From Pyrenopolyporus hunteri (lineage: Eukaryota > Ascomycota > Sordariomycetes > Xylariales > Hypoxylaceae): a stretch of DNA of 64,000 nt. The first letter of the stretch is position 1, and the number at the start of each line of letters is the position of its first letter. The position numbers and the translations under genes are program-made. The notes under the pieces are model-generated. The model worked only from the letters and a program-made list of their open reading frames with translations, did no database searches and was not told the DNA's origin. Positions 35,401 through 41,400 of the stretch are shown in pieces. The DNA is taken from positions 62,001 through 126,000 of the forward strand of contig CADCXC010000022.1 in the NCBI GenBank assembly GCA_902806595.1. Direction: 5' to 3'.

Positions 35401-38400
35401 ATAAGTTATAGTCCAATCCACTGCGTGAGCAGTGTTGTATGAAAAGAAAATGAGCAATTTATTTGACTTACTACGTAGTTGCTCAATTGGGCCAAGATAA
35501 TTTGTCTTCTTTAATTATTTTGCATCTGACTATATGCTGGAAACTATATTATTTCAATATTGTTTACTTTTTATTAATACGTCTTATCTTTGTAAAGAAG
35601 GGTATAAATGTGCAGAATTCAATATATTAAATTCTAGCGCTGTAAGCTTTCTTCAATTAGATGTTAGTAGGAATAGTATTCTTTTAAAAGTCAAAATAAT
35701 AATATTAGAGATCCAAAAGGATCTAATATACAATCAGCAGAAAACTGTAAAGGATTCTCAGAGACTGCACGTCAGATACCAGAGAAAGAAGATTCTAAAT
35801 TTTGAAATTGATTTGCGGGTGTAATAGATGGTGACGGAAATTTTGATATTAGAATAGATCCTATTAGTAATAAGAGAGTTCTTAAACAAATTAGAATTAA
35901 GTTACATAATAGAGATGTAAGAATATTAAGACGCATACAAGATTATTTACATATGGGTAGAATTAGAGCTGACAAAAATAAACCTTATTCAATTTATATA
36001 GTATCAACTAAAGAAACTATGTTGTATATTATTAAAAATATAAATGGTTTAATAAGACTAAAAGTACCTAGTTTTAAAGAAGCTTGTAGCTTATACAATA
36101 TAAACTATAAAGAAGCCAACTATAATATAGAATTATATGATTCGTATTTTGCAGGTTTAATTGATACTGATGGGAGTATAGTATTTAATTATGCTGGTAA
36201 TAGAATAGAATGTAATTTGGAATTCCAATATAATGAACATACATCAAAATTAAATTTCGATAATACTATATTAAATTCTAAACCCACTATTCTTAAACGT
36301 AAAAAATCTTCGAAGTCAGGAGATCCTCAAAATTTCACATCCATCGTTTTTAAATTTCAAAATGTAAATAATATGCTATTTATTTATGATTATTTTATGC
36401 ATAATAGATTATATTGTGATATGAAATTTTATAGAGTTACTAAAATTAAACCTTTATAGAAATTAGAAAATATAAAACATATCCTAAATATAGTATAGAG
36501 CATAAAATATATTCAGATTTTATGATTGATTGAATTCAGTACGAGAACCCTTTATGATATAAAGTTCCTTGGGTTAAACTATTATATAAAGGTAAATAGT
36601 ATACTTATTACTGGTAAAGATACAGTCCACATAATATAATTATTTTATATAAAAAATTAATTATTTTTATATTAAAGCAAAAATTAATTATAGTTATTTT
36701 TGTTATATTTAACAATATATATATAAAATTCAAAGGAACGTATTTAGTAATAAATTTATTACTAAATATTTAGATTATTTTAAAGTTAATCGCTCCGCCT
36801 CCGGACAAAAAGCTTTTTTTTTTTTTGTGTGTAGCGGTGCGTAGCGAAAAATTATGTTTATCTAGTGATTTACTAATAATAAAAATATACAATCGATCGC
36901 TGGCTAGTTGGCTAAGAAAAATATTCAACCTTGAATATTTTTTTATTTAGGTTATTGTATATACGAGTTTTTAGGTAATATAAATATTTCATTTATATAT
37001 TTATCTTATATTATGTTTTTAGTAGGTATTAACCATCAACTTATTATAATAATAAAAGGTTGAATAGAATATACTAAAATTAAAAATTATTTTCCTTTAC
37101 TACATCAAATATTTTTACTCTTTTGTTTTTTTTGAATTTATTCACATTAGTGTTAGGACAAAAGATAGTTATTCATTTTTTAAATCACATATTGTAACTA
37201 AATTAAAAGATTTAAAGTTATCTATGGATTATAAATTACATAAAAAGCCTAAAGGTCCTAACAACCCTAAACCTAATAATTTATCTATTATTCCAAAAAT
37301 AAAGATAAAAAGTTCAAAAATTTAGAGTTAAAAAGAAGAGCCAATGAACTTAAAGAAAAATTATTAAAAAGTCAAAACAGTAATTTAGTTACCAAAGATT
37401 CTAATAAATTATCCTTTAGTGAAAGAAAAATTGAAAAGGTACGGTAGATATAGGAGAAGTACCCAAATTTTCAGCTAAGGATCAATTAGAAAATCTAAAT
37501 TATGAATTTCAAGCTTATAATAATCAAGAAAAAAAGTTTAAAAAGATCGTTATTAATATAGATAAAGGTAAAGAAAATTTTATTCTGATGACTCTAGATC
37601 TTTATTTAATTCTTATGTAGACGTAATTAAAATTCTAAAAAAAATCTAAAAATTATACAAAAACTTTAAAAAAGAAAAATAGTATATTGACTCATTTTTT
37701 TTTTTTTATATATAAAACTAATTTCTAAAAGTATTTAAATTTTTGGTTGTTTTAATATAAATATATTTTGCATTTCCACTATGTTTTAAGTATGGGTGCA
37801 GTTTTGCTATGTTTAGCGGATGATACTACTGAGTACCTAAAATATTAGGTTTAAATTATAATATGTTATTATCTAAAGTACATTTCTGAATTTTATTCTT
37901 AGGGTTAATTTAACTTTCTTCCCTCGACTGTTGGGGCCTACATTTAGGAATTGTGTAGTGTAAAAGAGAAATATAATATATTAATTCTCTGAAAATTTGG
38001 CAAATTGCTGGAAAGATGTTTAATTTTAGACCTAGTTATTACATTCAATCAGCAGGCAATCTTTCTTAGTTACACTAAGTAAAGCGGCTTCAACGATCAT
38101 ACGCCAAATACCCGACACCTTAGTATCCGGAGGTAAAGGCCTCTCATCATCAATCCATGCTGACTTCGTAGCCAGGCAGGCTCTATTATGATGGTGCTAG
38201 CCCCGCGCTGCGCGCGGTCAGACTCCCCTTAGCTTCGCTAGCTTCGCGAGCTTCGCTAGGGGGCTAGCGGTAAAACTTGTTTACTATTCAGGCTAGCCGC
38301 CGCCGGGGAAAGGGATATAATCAATGTTTAATTACAAATTTAGGAAGGGTAGTGATATGACCTACAAATTATTGGTGGCAAATAAGCACTGATAATTTAT

Positions 38401-41400
38401 CTAATCTAGATTCACCAAAAATTTTTCATCTAGTTCTTATAACTTGAGTCTTCAAGTACAAAATTTGGCTACAATAACATCAAAACGGTGTTACTCTACT
38501 AATTCTACTAATGGTGCTACCGATCTATGTGAAGTGGATAATATTGATAATAATCAATCTATTAAATTTGATTCTCTTCAACAAGCATGTGAAGAAATTA
38601 AATTCAAATTTTAGGTGTTTCAGGTGTTTATAAACTAACTTCTAAAAATAATCCTTCTCGTTTTTATATAGGTAGTTCTAATAATTTAGCTAGAAGAATG
38701 GAGGAATATAATAAATTAACTAAAGAATTACGTAATCCTCATTCATCTTCTGAATTAGAAATATCCAAAACTTCAGCTTTAGATTGAATTTTAGAATTTA
38801 TATATATTACTACTCCTCAAACATCATTAGTATTTGAACAATATGCTATTATTAAATTTAAACCCACAATTAATAGTAATTATAAAGTTATCCGAGAGTA
38901 AATCCTCAATGGGAAATTTAGATAATGCTATTAATACCGTTGAAAAATTATTATCCTTATTTTCTAATGATTCTGAAGGTTATATTAGATTAGCCGTATT
39001 TCTTAAAACTTTGAAAACAGCTAATTCTCTAACATATACATCGGAAGATTTAGATAGTAAATATTATTGTTTTTAATTTTGCATACGATGTTAATTTGGC
39101 TTCGCCGGATAAAGATCCGATCGTTTACTCTTCAATAAATAAAGCTTTGAAAGGTTTACAAATTAGTCATAGTACGTTATTAAATTATATTAGCAATAAA
39201 TATTTATATAAATCAAGCATTATATTATCTTTTGAACCCTTACTTGTAGAAAATTTTTCGGAATATCAAGAAAAACCTGCAGGAGATAATCAGCTTAGAA
39301 AACATATTGTTGTTTATAATAGGGACAATGAGGTAATAATGGAATTTAAATCGGGTAGAGAAATGGCTAATTACTTCAAAATCGATGGTAAGGTAGCTAG
39401 AGCTGCTATAGCTCAAGGTGAGTACCAAGACTTTTACTAATATCCAGAGAAGTATCCAACCGTAAAACTATTTATGTATTTGATAATAATTCTCATGAAT
39501 TAATAGCAGAATTAAAAGTGTAACTAAAGCTTTGAAAGATGCTAAAGTTAATTACTATACATTAAAAAGTTTAATCGAGAATGGAAATTCTTATAATGGT
39601 AAAATATACAGTTATAAAGATAAATTATAGTTTTACAGTGCGTACGCGCTCATAAAGAGCAACATTTCTTAGGTCAAATTCGTAGGCCGGTATAAATGGA
39701 AACATTTGTAATTTATACCATTATATGCTGGAAACTCCTAAAGGTTTAAATACGTTTATATAATACTAACGTAAAAATTTTAAATATGTAACAATGGACA
39801 ATCAGCAGGAAACCAAATATAAAAGACTCATATGAAGGGCGCCTTCCTGTCTTGTCTGGGCGGCGGCGAAGCCGCCGGGAAGGAAGGAGGCTTACGCCTT
39901 ACGACTACGCGGGTGCGGCTTTATGGAGTAGGATCCTCAGAGACTACACATGGTACACCTAGCTCTCCTATTTATTTTGATAATAAATAAGAAAGCTTAT
40001 AAGTTTAAGGCTTTTACTTTTTAGTTTTACTTTTAGCCTTGACCGTTAACTGACCTATTATTGTAAAACTCCAAAGTAAACTGAGATCTGCGGGCTAACC
40101 AACCTAATAACTTATGCGTAATACCTTTTGTATTTTGCCTTGCTTTGGATGCCAGGGTAAAGGCGGGTATATGGTGGGTTTATAAAGAGTCGGTGTTTAC
40201 GGTGTTTGAAGGATAGTTAGTATTTAGGTCCAGGCTAATTAAAAGTTTCCTTAACTTCTAAGGTGAAGATATAGTCCAGTAGAATAAGAAATTATTCTAA
40301 TTTTTTTCATTCAAGTTATACCTACTTCTTTACAAGTCCCCTATAAGGGCTTGCTAACGTAGGTTACTAAACCTGCAATGGCAGGAGGTAATAATTAGTT
40401 ATAAGATGAAAATAGAACCTTATTTTATGTAAAAGGAACTGTAAACGCTACTAAAAGCGAGTTTTCTATACATACTATTACACAAAGTGAAATATAATTT
40501 AGGTAACCTTGCTGAACTCGGTTCAGTTAGTGCTTATTTTTCGGTAGATTCGCAAGTAAAAGAAAAATCCAAAAAAAATTCTCTCCTTACTATTTGAGTC
40601 ATCTACCTTTATATTATTAATAAGTTAAAATTTATGTTTTTAATTTATTTTATAATATTTTACTGATGTTATCTTCATTAATAATAAATTTTTATTTTTA
40701 TTTGTTTCTACTTATTTGAGGGTAAAAGTAGAATGCCCATATTATACTAAATCGAATTTTTACAAGTAAGGTCAGATCTTTTAACATGGCCTTGCCTTGT
40801 AAGTTCAATGGGTATACATAAACCAATTTGCTCTAGCAAACCCTCAAGCGGAAAAATCGTTAATAATAACCAAGGAACTGAGTCGCCAGGAGACCCTAAA
40901 AATAATCAAAAAAAGATAAAACTAAAATTCCGAAAATGCATGTCGAATAAAAACTCCAGTTTTCCTGGTACTCCTGCTAAGGTGTACGACGATGCTAAGA
41001 ATTCAAAGTTAGATATGTTAAGTGACTTAAAAAACCAAGCTGTAATATATATGTGATTTAATAAAATTACAGGAAAAGTTTATATAGGTAGTGCTATAGA
41101 TGGTAAAAAGCGTCTATCTAGGTATTTTATGCCTTCAGTGTTAAAGACTAACTCGAATTTACAAGAACATTCTTAAATATGGTCATAGTTCTTTAGTGTT
41201 AGTATATTAGAGGTATTAGGAGAAACTAAGAGTGTATCTAAGTCTTACATTTTAGCTAGAGAACAGTTTTTCTTAGATTGGGCTCTAAAACATACGGACT
41301 ACAAGTCTTGAACTTGTTAACTGAAACTAATTCAAGTTTAGGTTTGAAGCATACGTTGGAAACTAAAGCTAAGATAGTGGAAGCTAGATTAGGAAAATCT

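Larger units (their letters stand above)
35484..37770 (+). other. cox1 type A group I intron, HEG between R and S
   Basis: CTATATGCTGGAAACT near 35530, AATCAGCAGAAAACT near 35731 and TCAGAGACTGCACG near 35758 precede the HEG. AAAGATACAGTCC near 36614 follows it. Last base G 37770. A GC cluster is at 36790-36850. A lysine-rich ORF lies after S. Confidence 0.8.
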
